64,000 bases of DNA, taken from NCBI GenBank assembly GCA_038503035.1, contig JAVSML010024570.1:1-64000 (forward strand), written 5' to 3'. The position numbers and the translations under genes are program-made. Below, one piece after another: positions 37,073 through 46,842 of this stretch (position 1 is its first letter; every line of letters begins with the position of its first letter). This DNA comes from Crocodylus rhombifer. Lineage: Eukaryota; Chordata; Crocodylia; Crocodylidae. The notes under the pieces are model-generated. The model worked only from the letters and a program-made list of their open reading frames with translations. It was not told where the DNA came from and did not search any database.

Positions 37073-37233
37073 GTGGCCATCATAGAGGACAATCCGGTTG
37101 TCCTCTGTCCTCTATTGATACAAAACCCAACACCTTTATGTCCTCTGTTTTTCTCTTGAAGAGACATAAAGGTGCTGGGTTTCATACAAGGGACAGAGTA
37201 GCAGGAATCCGGAATGTCCTTTATGATAGCCAC
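37073..37233. mobile_element. Hairpin MITE, 161 bases
   Basis: The element starts GTGGCCATCATAGAGGAC and ends GTCCTTTATGATAGCCAC. Its two halves are near-complete inverted copies; the inner arms AACCCAACACCTTTATGTC and GACATAAAGGTGCTGGGTT pair at 18 of 19 bases around a 20-base loop (37143-37162). No coding capacity. Confidence 0.75.
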
Positions 37234-37239
37234 GCTATG

Positions 37240-38185
37240 CGTAGCTCAAGAGGTGTTGGCCTAGCACAGAAGTTTTGATCCCCTTGGGCACCCAAACAGG
37301 GTCAGGAAAAATCTAAGTCATAATGCCTCTGAATAGTAGTGGAAAAGGATAAATAATATATTCTTAATTCTTCCTGAGGTTTTGTTTTTTAATCCTTCTT
37401 TCCTCCTGGCACTAGAAATCATAATCCCAGTCTTAAAGAGCTCTATATATTAAAAAACCCAAAAAACTGGTGGACATTTAAACCAGCAGGATAAGTTGTA
37501 AGATGCCTGCCAACTAATTAGTAATGGTCATAGAATCAGACTTAGGATGGAAACGATTCATCGGGCCAAATTTCCAATACTTTGAGCTCTGTAGAACTGC
37601 TCTACAGTTACATGGCCAAAATTCCTCATCATCTTGTACTGGTTAAATTTTAGGCAAATGTGCAATTGCCCACTTGCTCAATATGCCCCAGGAAATACTG
37701 AAGCAAATTTAGGAGCATATAAAGACAAATCTCAGGCAATGATCTGTTCCCCAGACTTGTAGATTTAGAAAAGAAGTTTCTCTATTTGATCCAGGCTGCG
37801 TCTGGAAAAAATTATCAAGAATGTGTGCGAGAAGATGGGTCATCTGAAAACTCTTAGGAAATAAGACTACATAAGACTGTCTGACAGGGGGATAGTGCCA
37901 ACACTTCTTCATTTTTTGTGGCGGGAACAGAGCTTTTCTTTTACTTATCAATACATAAAATCAGTACCGAGTCATTCATTTTATGAACATTTGTTGTGAA
38001 GTCAATTTGCCCAGAATCTTTATAAGCATGCATGCTAGGTATAAATTGCAATTCCACACAAGACCTACCTAAAATTTTGATTTGTGATCAAAAGTGCATA
38101 AATAAATCTCCTTTTTCCGTCATTAGGGTCAAAATTGGCTCCAACTCAGCAAAGCACTTAAGCTTGTACTTTTGTCCATCTTGGC
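37240..38185. other. Unassigned intergenic sequence
   Basis: This is A/T-rich sequence with no recognised repeat or gene. Confidence 0.45.
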
Positions 38186-38187
38186 TA

Positions 38188-38612
38188 CGGACAGACATTC
38201 AAAAAGCCTGAGCCTGAATTCATTCAATCTTTGAAAGTTAGTCTAACCTGCAAAGCTCGAACAGATTTGGAGGTATATAGATATTCCCTTTTCATTCCAG
38301 AAATGCAGACACATGCCTGCAGTGGCACAGGCTAGAAGCCAGGGGACACTAGAGCAGATCTCCCTTCCCTTCAACAGTGCTGGGCAGGAGGAATGGCCAG
38401 GCCCAGGCAGGACACTCTGATTAGGGAGGGGTCGCCCCCCACCCCATAGCAGCCCAGCAAGGAGTTGATAACACGGTGTTTATCGCCCCTAAATCAGCCC
38501 ATTAAGAACACAAAAGCTTTTCTCCATTAGATCAAGCTCTTCTTCAACATTTTTCCAAGGAAAGCCCTTGATTCAACAAATCATTTATACGCTTAACTTT
38601 AATCATGAGCTC
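38188..38612 (-). mobile_element. TA-flanked DNA transposon, truncated copy 3
   Basis: It begins CGGACAGACATTCAAAAAGCC right after TA (38186-38187), the same end as copies at 11342 and 51996. Inner sequence (AACACGGTGTTTATC, GATCAAGCTCTTCTTC) matches copy 1 internal sequence in reverse complement. The other terminus is lost next to the element starting at 38623. Confidence 0.6.
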
Positions 38613-38706
38613 AAATTGGGCTGGGGACAGACCTTACACAAACTGGTTGAAGTGATCAGAAGCTGGTTTAAACCTGTAACAGAACATTAGTTCTGTGCAC
38701 ATAAAC

Positions 38707-39835
38707 AAGGGGCGGGCAATTATTTAGGGCAGAGGGCTGCTTACCTAGTTTTGGCAGGCTGTGGAGGGCCTCATGGGTAGCCCCACCCCTTGACAGGTGC
38801 CCCACCCCATGGTCACCATCTTGGGATTAATGTCCCAGTGTCTTGGGACCAATGTCCCAGGGCCAGCACTGGTGGGGCCCAAAGCGGAGTGCAGACTGGC
38901 AGGAGCCTGTGGAGCTGGGCTGGGCTGCACTAGCAGGGAAAGGGGAGGAACTGGCCTGGCTCCATAGGGCCCTTGCCAGCTGGAACCCTATACCCCTGCT
39001 GCCCTGCTCTGGGCCCCGCAGTACTGGTGCAGGCCCAGTGCTCCCACTGGCTCCCCACCCACTCACACCCAGTGCCCCCCAGCCCCGTGGTACAGGAAGG
39101 GGGCAGCACACAGCCCTGACCCCCTACTTGCCAGCTGGGAAGAAGCTGATGCTGAGCACAGGGAAAAGCAGACCCTCACCGCTGGGGAGCAGTGGCCCCT
39201 TCCCCACCCCATGGTCAGTGCCTCGTGCTGCAGCTGCTCGCAGCCCGCCTGGGGCTGCCTATGCCTGCTCCGGACAGCCCCACAGGCTGCAAGCAGCTGC
39301 AGCAGGGAGTGTTGGCCATGGGGTGGGCGAGGGGCTGCTTTTCTCCATGCAGGGAAGGAGCCCAAGTAAATCTGAGCACAGGAGGAAAAGCAACCCCCCT
39401 CCCCCATCGCCAGCACTCCCTGCTGCAGCCACTTGCAGCCCTTGGGGTTGTTCAGAGCAGGCATAGGCAGCCCCATGAGCAGCTGCAGCATGAGGCACTG
39501 ACCACAGAGTGGGGAAGGAGCCATTTCACCCGCCCCTGCACTCCTTCCCTGTCCAGGGGCCCCCCCTGCCCTTCTCCCCCCCACCACTTACCTGCGGTTC
39601 CAGCATGGGGCAGCCACCTTCTCCGAGGCCAGAAGCCCTGGCAAGGACTTCCAGCTGAGGGGGCGACCAGGCAGGCCACACTGTTGTTGGAGCCTGCTGG
39701 GCTTCCCCTGGTCCTATTGCCCTTGGTTCCCGTCATTTTTGACCAAGGAACCAAGGGCAGAGAAATATTAATTTTCTACATTTTTTTTTTTAAGGGGCCA
39801 GATCCGGCCCACAGGCTGTATTTTTCCCACCCCTG
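38707..39835 (+). mobile_element. hAT-like non-autonomous element with 8-bp target duplication
   Basis: Termini AAGGGGCGGGCAATTATTT and TGTATTTTTCCCACCCCTG are inverted copies with mismatches. Flanking 8-bp sequences ACATAAAC (38699-38706) and ACATAAAT (39836-39843) form a target duplication with one mismatch, the hallmark size of hAT. The 1.13 kb interior is GC-rich with CAGCTGC-type repeats. Long open frames on both strands show no transposase motif. Confidence 0.75.
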
Positions 39836-39904
39836 ACATAAATCCATTTCAAAATGGCCAAATCGGTTTAAGATAAACCTGGCTGAATGTAATATCAGAC
39901 TTAA

Positions 39905-40190
39905 CTTCATAGTTGGTAGGGTCAGAAGGGACCTGAGCAGATCATTGAGTCTGACCCCCTCCCGTGGCAGAAAAGAGTACTGGGGTCAAACGACCCCAGC
40001 AAGATGTTCATCCAGCCTCCTCTTGAAGACCCCCAGGGTAGGAGCCAGCACCACTTCTCTTGGAAGTTGGTTCCAGATCCTAGCCGCCCTGACCATGAAG
40101 TAGCGCCTCCTGATGTCTAGTCTGAATCTACCCTCTGCCAGCTTGTGACCATTACTTCTAGTCACTCCTGGTGGGTCAAAGCAGTTTCTG
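39905..40190 (-). mobile_element. CR1 LINE 3' end, antisense, inserted in the DNA transposon
   Basis: TTCATAGTTGGTAGGGTCAG, AGAAGGGACCTGAGCAGATC and GACCCCCTCCCGTGG are the reverse complement of the CR1 3' end; the copy continues through the end of ORF2 (TTGGTTCCAGATCCTAGC). The surrounding sequence (ATATCAGACTTAAC ... TTCTGTCTCAGTCCCC) is continuous with copy 1 of the TA-flanked transposon. Confidence 0.85.
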
Positions 40191-40334
40191 GAACTTCTGT
40201 CTCAGTCCCCTTCCTGGTTTAAGTTAAATCAGAGTCCCCCAGCATGCTTTTCAGCACTGGGCTGGGCTGTGTGGTCTGCTGCAGACAACAGGGCTGGCCC
40301 CAGCCCCCTGCTCTCTAGCTACAGCAGGGGCAAG

Positions 40335-40905
40335 GGCGTGACCAGACACCAGCCTGGCATGGCCCCCTGAGGATAAGGGTCCATGGAAGAGTTTATTCTC
40401 CCCTCCCTCCCCTCTCCACCTGGGGACTTCAGCTGGGACTGGCTGGCCGAGCAGAGCAGGCCTTGTCAGGGTAACCCCCCTCACCACTTCAGCGGCACGG
40501 GTGGGGATGGGGCCAGAGCCAGCCAAGTGAAATGGCCCAGCCATCCACCTGCCTTGCCTGCAGCGGAGGCTGTGGCTGTGAGGATAAACTGAGCTGGCTT
40601 GCTGCTGAAGGCAGATGCGGAGAGGCCAGCCTGGGCTGGGCCATGGGGGCAGGGCCTTTCCCAGCCAGCTGCAGCTCAGGCTGGGGCCATGAGAACTGTA
40701 CAGCCAAATTGCTCCTGGCTTCCCCTGCCCAGGCTGGGTGGGACTGTCATGAAGTCACAGCTGGTGAGGAAGGGCCTGGTGGGGCAGGACCCTTCCCAGC
40801 TGACTGCAGGTCTATGACAGCCCAGCCCAGCCCAGCAGCACAGGTAGTGGCAGTGCTGCTGCACCTGCAGCCAGGCACCTTTGCAGCTGGACTGATCCTG
40901 TGGTA
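40335..40905 (+). repeat. Outer left arm of long inverted repeat
   Basis: The block matches 46133-46745 in reverse complement. Examples are GTGACCAGACACCAGCCTGG versus GTGTGGTCAGACACTGGCCC, and GGGAAGGGCCTGG-type and GCAGCTGGACTG blocks. Identity is perhaps 70% by eye. It is separated from the inner arm (45419-45776) by the nested CR1 insertions. Confidence 0.6.
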
Positions 40906-40907
40906 TG

Positions 40908-41798
40908 TGTTTCATAGATTCATCAATTGTAAGGCCAGAAGTGACTTTACAAGATCATTGGGTCCAGGGCTCTGCATCAAGCAGAAAAGATAACTGGGGG
41001 TCAAGTGACTCCAGCAAGGTGACTGTCTAGTTTCTTCTTGAAGATTTCCAGGGTAGGTGATTGCACCACCTCTGGAGGGAGCTTATTCCACAGTCTGGAC
41101 ACCCTGACTGTGAAGAATTTTTTCCTAATGTTGAGCCTAAATCGGTCTTCCAGGAGTTTGTGGCCATTACTCCTAGTTTTCCCCTCAGGTGCCCTGGTGG
41201 ACAGTTGCTTACCAAACCCTTGATGTACTCCCTTACTGTAGCAATAAGCTGCTATCAGGTCCCTTCTCAGCCTTCTTTTCTTTAGGCTGAAGAGCTTCAG
41301 ATCCCTCAGCCTTTCCTCGTATGGCTTGCTATGCAAGACTGATCATACAGGTCGCTCTTCTTTGGACTCTCTCCAGCTTGTCCACATCCTTGTTAAAGTG
41401 TGGTGCCCAGAACTGGACACAGTACTCCAGCTGCAGTCTCACCAGTACTGAGTAAAGCAGAAGAATACCTCCTTGGTTTTGCTAGAGATGCATCAATTGA
41501 TGCATGCTAGAGTATTATTTGCCATACTGCCCTATGGCCTACAGCATTGCACTGCCAGCTTATATTCATATTCTATTATTACCCCCAGGTCCCTTTCATT
41601 CATGGTGCTAGCTAGTTTGCTGCCAAGCCTGTAGGTATGTTGGGGGTTGATGGTCCTGAAGTGAAGCACTTTACATTTCTCAATGTTGAACTTCATCAGA
41701 TTCCGATCTGCCCAACTTGCTAGCCTGTCTAGGTCTGCCTATATCTGTAACCTATCTTCAAGTGTGATCACGCTTCCCCATAACTTGGTGTCATTCGC
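40908..41798 (-). mobile_element. Older CR1 LINE, antisense, 3' part
   Basis: It starts with the 3' tail in reverse (TTCATAGATTCATCAATTGT), then the end of ORF2 in reverse (SKPYEERLRDLKLFSL and GVSRLWNKLP-like reading on the minus strand, stop at 41001). It proceeds through RT-downstream sequence to ACTTGGTGTCATTCGC at 41798, where the younger CR1 cuts in. Its 5' part continues at 44660-45312. Confidence 0.9.
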
Positions 41799-41804
41799 AA
41801 ACTT

Positions 41805-44653
41805 ATATACTAATGCTAGGAGCATGGGGAACAAGCAGGATGAACTAGCGCTCCTGGTTGCACTAAATGACTACGACTTAGTGAGGCTGACGGAAACCTG
41901 GTGGGATTCATCCCACGACTGGGCGGTACATATTGAGGGCTATAGATTGTACAGAAAGGACAGAGTGGGGAAAAGGGGGGGAGGGGTTGCGCTCTATGTT
42001 AAGGAGCAATATACATCAACCCTCATCAAGACAGAATCAAAGGATGAGGAAGTAGAAGGACTGTGGGTTAGGCTACATGGGGGGCAAGGAGAAAAGGATT
42101 TGGTGGTAGGGGTCTGCTACAGACCCCCACATCAAGGGGAAGAAATAGATTTGGGGCTCCTGAGGCAACTCTCAGAGACCATAAAAGCTAAAGAGGCGGT
42201 GGTCATGGGGGACCTAAACTACCCGGACATCTGCTGGGAGACACAGACAGTAAAGTCCCACCGCTCACGCAGGTTTCTAACCTGTGTACAGGACCTCCAC
42301 CTGACGCAGGAGGTACATGGTCCCACTAGGGGGAATGCCTTTCTGGACCTGGTACTGGCAACAGGGGATGATATAGTAGGGGACCTACAGATCGGTAGCC
42401 ATCTGGGGGACAGTGATCACCTAAAAGTACAGTTCAACATAAGGCGTCGAGTGGGTAAGGTAACCAGTAGGGTGAACGTGCTGGACTTTAGGAAAGCTGA
42501 TTTCAGCGAACTCAGGCGATTAGTGAAGGATGCACTGCAGAGTAGTAGTTTTGAAATGATGGGAGCCCAAGAAGGGTGGCTGTGCCTTAAGGAAACTATC
42601 CTTCGAGCACAAAGCGAGACGATCCTCGTGCGAGGTAAAAGAGGGAAAGGGGCCAGGAGGCTTCCCTGGCTGACCAGAGAAATCCAGGGCAGACTAAGGG
42701 CCAAAAGGGGAGCACATAAAAAGTGGAAACAGGGAGAGATCACCAAAGAGGAATATACCTCTTCTGCTCGTGCTTGTAGGGAGGCAGTTAGACAGGCCAA
42801 AGCTACCATGGAGCTGAGGATGGCAACCCAAGTAAAAGACAATAAGAAATTGTTTTTTAGATATATAGGGAGTAAAAGGAAGGCCCAGGGAGGAATAGGA
42901 CCCCTGCTAAATGGGCAGAAACAATTGGTGACGGACAGAGGGGACAAGGCTGAACTCCTCAACGAGTTCTTCGCCTCAGTGTTCCTAAGCGAGAGGCATG
43001 ACAAGTCTCTCACTGGGAGTGTAGGGAGGCAGCAGCAAGGCACCAGACTTCCATGCGTGGACCCTGAGGTGGTGCAGGGTCACTTGGAAGAACTGGATGC
43101 CTTTAAGTCAGCAGCCCCGGATGAGCTCCATCCGAGGGTACTGAAGGCACTGGCCGACATCATTGCAGAGCCACTGGCGGGAATATTTGAACGCTCGTGG
43201 CGCACGGGTCAAGTCCCGGAGGACTGGAAAAGGGCCAATGTGGTTCCCATTTTCAAGAAGGGGAGGAAGGAGGACCCGGGCAACTATAGGCCAGTTAGTC
43301 TCACCTCCATCCTTGGCAAAGTCTTTGAAAAAATTATCAAGGCTCACATTTGTGAGAGCCCGGCAGGGCAAGTTATGCTGAGGGGAAACCAGCATGGGTT
43401 CGTGGCAGGCAGATCGTGCCTGACTAATCTAGTCTCTTTTTATGACCAGGTTACAAAACGCCTCGACGCAGGAGGAGGGGTGGATGTCGTATACTTGGAC
43501 TTCAGGAAGGCCTTTGATACGGTATCCCACCCCATACTGGTGAACAAGTTAAGGGGCTGTGGCTTGGATGACTGCACAGTCCGGTGGGTGGAGAATTGGC
43601 TGGAGGGTCGCACCCAGAGAGTCGTGATGGATGGGTCGGTTTCGACCTGGAGGGGTGTGGGCAGTGGGGTCCCGCAGGGCTCGGTCCTTGGACCGATACT
43701 CTTTAATGTCTTCATCAGCGACTTGGATGAGGGAGTGAAATGTACTCTGTCCAAGTTTGCAGATGACACTAAGCTATGGGGCGAAGTGGACACGCCGGAG
43801 GGCAGGGAGCAGCTGCAAGCAGACCTGGACAGGTTAGACAAGTGGGCAGAAAACAACAGAATGCAGTTCAACAAGGAGAAATGCAAAGTGCTGCATCTAG
43901 GGAGGAAAAATGTCCAGCACACCTACAGCCTAGGAAATGACCTGCTGGGTGGCACGGAAGTGGAAAGGGATCTTGGAGTCCTAGTGGACTCCAAGATGAA
44001 CATGAGTCGGCAGTGTGACGAAACCATCAGAAAAGCCAATGGCACTTTATCGTGCATCAGCAGATGCATGACAAATAGGTCCAAGGAGGTGATACTTCCC
44101 CTCTATCGGGCGCTGGTCAGACCGCAGCTGGAGTACTGCGTGCAATTCTGGGCGCCGCACTTCAAGAAGGATGCGGATAACCTGGAGAGGGTCCAGAGAA
44201 GGGCCACTCGTATGGTTAAGGGCCTGCAGGCCAAGCCCTATGAGGAGAGATTAGAGAAACTGGACCTTTTCAGCCTCCGCAAGAGAAGGTTGAGAGGCGA
44301 CCTGGTGGCTGCCTATAAGTTCGTCAGGGGGGCACAGAAGGGAATTGGTGAGTATTTATTCACCAAGGCGCCCCCGGGGGTTACAAGAAATAATGGCCAC
44401 AAGCTAGAAGAGAGCAGATTTAGATTGGATATTAGGAGGAACTTCTTCACAGTTCGAGTGGCCAAGGTCTGGAACGGGCTCCCAAGGGAGGTGGTGCTCT
44501 CCCCTACCCTGGGGGTATTCAAGAGAAGGTTGGATGTGTATCTAGCTGGGGTAATGTAGGCCCAGCACTCTTTCCTGCTTATGCAGGGGGTCGGACTCGA
44601 TGATCTATTGAGGTCCCTTCCGACCCTAGCATCTATGAATCTATGAATCTATG
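41805..44653 (+). mobile_element. Young CR1 LINE inserted into the older CR1
   Basis: A 2.85 kb CR1 lies in the opposite orientation to its host. It begins within the first codons of the ORF2 endonuclease domain (TACTAATGCTAGGAGCATGG) and ends with the 3' UTR, GGACTCGATGATCTATTGAGG, and three ATCTATGA tail units. AAACTT flanks both sides (41799-41804 and 44654-44659), a possible 6-bp target duplication. ORF1, the 5' UTR and any promoter are missing, so it cannot amplify alone by the usual route. Confidence 0.93.
41806..44559 (+). CDS. CR1 ORF2: endonuclease-reverse transcriptase, uninterrupted
   Basis: The reading frame is open for about 917 codons of CR1 origin with no stop or frameshift; the frame also opens 41 codons further left to an ATG at 41683, but those residues come from the older antisense CR1. 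Numbering from that ATG: APE-type endonuclease residues N44 (YTNARS), E71 (TETWW), CYRPP at 145-149, D177/N179 (MGDLNYPD), and SDH at 244-246. RT motifs are [48 protein letters not shown] near 660, and FADD at 692-695. The conserved C-terminal region (PYEERLEKLDLFSLRKRRLRG) follows, with stop at 44557-44559. All catalytic residues I can recognise are present. ORF2 performs target-primed reverse transcription; no promoter or native start is present. Confidence 0.92.
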   Translation, partial: YTNARSMGNKQDELALLVALNDYDLVRLTETWWDSSHDWAVHIEGYRLYRKDRVGKRGGGVALYVKEQYTSTLIKTESKDEEVEGLWVRLHGGQGEKDLVVGVCYRPPHQGEEIDLGLLRQLSETIKAKEAVVMGDLNYPDICWETQTVKSHRSRRFLTCVQDLHLTQEVHGPTRGNAFLDLVLATGDDIVGDLQIGSHLGDSDHLKVQFNIRRRVGKVTSRVNVLDFRKADFSELRRLVKDALQSSSFEMMGAQEGWLCLKETILRAQSETILVRGKRGKGARRLPWLTREIQGRLRAKRGAHKKWKQGEITKEEYTSSARACREAVRQAKATMELRMATQVKDNKKLFFRYIGSKRKAQGGIGPLLNGQKQLVTDRGDKAELLNEFFASVFLSERHDKSLTGSVGRQQQGTRLPCVDPEVVQGHLEELDAFKSAAPDELHPRVLKALADIIAEPLAGIFERSWRTGQVPEDWKRANVVPIFKKGRKEDPGNYRPVSLTSILGKVFEKIIKAHICESPAGQVMLRGNQHGFVAGRSCLTNLVSFYDQVTKRLDAGGGVDVVYLDFRKAFDTVSHPILVNKLRGCGLDDCTVRWVENWLEGRTQRVVMDGSVSTWRGVGSGVPQGSVLGPILFNVFISDLDEGVKCTLSKFADDTKLWGEVDTPEGREQLQADLDRLDKWAENNRMQFNKEKCKVLHLGRKNVQHTYSLGNDLLGGTEVERDLGVLVDSKMNMSRQCDETIRKANGTLSCISRCMTNRSKEVILPLYRALVRPQLEYCVQFWAPHFKKDADNLERVQRRATRMVKGLQAKPYEERLEKLDLFSLRKRRLRGDLVAAYKFVRGAQKGIGEYLFTKAPPGVTRNNGHKLEESRFRLDIRRNFFTVRVAKVWNGLPREVVLSPTLGVFKRRLDVYLAGVM

Positions 44654-44659
44654 AAACTT

Positions 44660-45312
44660 GGGCAGTGAGCTCTTCCCCCCACATCCAAATTGTTAATAAA
44701 GATGTTGAAAAATACTGAACCAAGCACCAACCCCCATGGGACACTGCTGCCCATGTCTCTGCAGGATGACACAGATCCATTCACTATGGCTCTCTGGGTC
44801 ATATCCTGCAGCCAGTTTCTCACCCATCTGACTGGCTTGGAGTTAAGCCTATAATCCTCCAATTTTCTCACAATGACATTGTGGGATACTAGATCAAAGG
44901 CATTTTGGAAGTCAAGGTATACAATGTCAAACTGCTCTCATGTCCAGGTGGAGAGTTACCTGGTCACAGAAGGAGATAAGGTTGGTAAGGCAACACCTGC
45001 CCATGATGAAGCCATGCTGGCTGCCATTCAGAATCTTACATTCTGCAAGCTTATTGAAGATAGACTCTTTGATGAACTTTTCTAGGATTTTCCTTAGGAT
45101 AGAAGTTAGGCTGATTGGGCTATAGTTACCTCGGTCCTCCCTCCTGCCCTTCTTGTGGATGGGCACAACATTGGCCCTCTTCCAGTTCTCAGGGACTTCT
45201 CCAGAGTGCCACAAGTTGTGAAAGAGTTTCACCAGGAGTTCCACAATGACTTCAGCCACCTCCTTCAGCACTCTTGGATAAAGATCATCCAGTCCTGCTG
45301 ACTTGTATGTCT
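44660..45312 (-). mobile_element. Older CR1 LINE, antisense, continuation after the nested insertion
   Basis: The minus strand reads RT motifs: HNLWHSGEVPENWKRANVVP, IHKKGRREDRGNYSPISLTS, GSQHGFIMGRCCLTN. Further down are RAIVNGSVSSCRDMGSSVPWGLVLGSVFFNIFINNLD-like blocks with stops between. Together with 40908-41798 it forms one truncated, pseudogenised CR1 that was split by the insertion at 41805-44653. Confidence 0.88.
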
Positions 45313-45418
45313 AATTTTTTTAATTGGACATACTACTATTGCCATAGAATTGGTGTAAGGCAGTTATTCCTACCGTGCTCATCCTGTACTCTGCCCAGCG
45401 TGGTTTTCCCCATGGTCC

Positions 45419-46133
45419 AGGTGTTAACTGTGCCTGCGGCTGCCTGGGCCAGCTCAGAGGGACTGGCAGGCCCAGAGCCCAGCAGCTGCCTGCCTTCGGG
45501 GCTTGTGTGCCTGCAGTCACTGCTGCCTCCGCACCCCCGTCTGTCACCGTGCAGCACCTGGCTGGCTGCACCAGAAGCTGTGTGTTGACTGTGGCCGGTG
45601 GGGCTGTTATGGCCTCCCTTGCCTCCAGCTGCCCCTACCACTGCCACTCCTGCCACACCGCTCTGGGTGGGCAGGTGGGAAGCTTCAGCCTAGCAGCTTC
45701 TGCCCAATGCACAAAGATCCGGCTCCAGCTCCCAGCCACATTCCATCCACTCCACCTGCCCACAGGAGCTGCTTATCATGCTGGGTGGGTGGAGTGGATT
45801 CAAGGCAGCTGGGAGGTGGAGCCAGAGCTCAATGAGCTGGGCAGAAGCTGCTGAGTTGAAGCTTCCCACCTGCCCACCCATAGCGGCAAGGCAGGGCCAG
45901 GGGTGGCAGCAGTAGCAGCAGCAGTGGCAGCTGGAGGCAAGGGATGCAGCCCTGCCAGCCCCAGCCAGCACAAAGCTTCTGCTGTGGCTGCAGCCAGCCG
46001 GGTGCTGCACAGTGACGGATAGGGGGTACAGCAGCTGCAGGCACACAAGCCCCTATTGTGGGCAGATGTCAGGCTCCAGGCCCGCTGGCACCTCTGAGCC
46101 AGGCCAGGCAGCCATGGGCATGATTAACACATC
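45419..46133. repeat. Long imperfect palindrome, arms about 355 bases
   Basis: Left arm 45419-45776 and right arm 45780-46133 are inverted copies with almost no spacer. Paired blocks include GGGCTTGTGTGCCTGCAG with CTGCAGGCACACAAGCCCC, CTGTCACCGTGCAGCACC with GGGTGCTGCACAGTGACGG, and GGTGGGCAGGTGGGAAGCTTC with GAAGCTTCCCACCTGCCCACC. The arms continue outward as 40335-40905 / 46133-46745. This is a foldback structure in a DNA transposon; open frames across it are not genes. Confidence 0.85.
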
Positions 46134-46745
46134 CCACATGGCCAGTCCAGCTGCCAAGGCACCTGCCCGCAGCAGCAGTGGCGTTGTCTCTGCACCACTG
46201 CCTGGCCAGCTGCCACCCATGCTGCCAGGCTGAGCTGTCCTGGAGCTGCAGCCAACTGAGAAGGATCCTGTCCCCATGGCCTGGCCCAAGCTGGTCCCAC
46301 CAGACCCTTCCCAGAGGCCTGCGGCTCCGTGACAGCCTGACCCAGCCTGGCCATGGGGAGCCATTAGTAATCTGGCTGCACAGCTCCCGTGGCCCCAGCC
46401 CAAGCCACAGCCCACTGGGAAGGGCCCAAACCCTGCAGCCCAGCCTGGGCCGGCCCCTCCACATCTGCCGTCATCAATGCCCACAGGTTGGCCTGGCTCA
46501 GCCCTGCATCCCCAGCCCCACCCCTACCCCCAGCCTCAGCCCCACAGCCACAGCCCCAGGCAGATAGTGAGGCCATGGCAGCCAGCTCTGGGCAAGCCCC
46601 TGGCTGCATGAGCAGTGAGCAGGGGGAAAAGTTGGGCAGAGCCCAGCTGGGGTCTCTGGGCCTGAGAGGGGAGACAGGGGAGTTTAATCCCCCTCCTTGC
46701 ACCCCTTCACCTGCGGTGCTTCCCGGGCCAGTGTCTGACCACACC
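46133..46745 (-). repeat. Outer right arm of long inverted repeat
   Basis: It is the reverse-complement partner of 40335-40905 and is followed by the LTR insertion at 46843. It is GC-rich, with Pro/Ala/Gly-biased frames on all strands. Confidence 0.6.
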
Positions 46746-46842
46746 CCACCCCCTTGGAAACAAGCTTGGCAAGGGATGCTTCCCCCTCCCTCCAGGCACA
46801 CTCTGGCTTGGGTCCCTACAGACCAGGGTGGCTGTTTATCCC

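Noticed and set aside
38843..39836. Several overlapping open frames of 170-214 residues on both strands
   Set aside because: They fall inside the hAT-like element's GC-rich interior, have no transposase motif and overlap each other on opposite strands.
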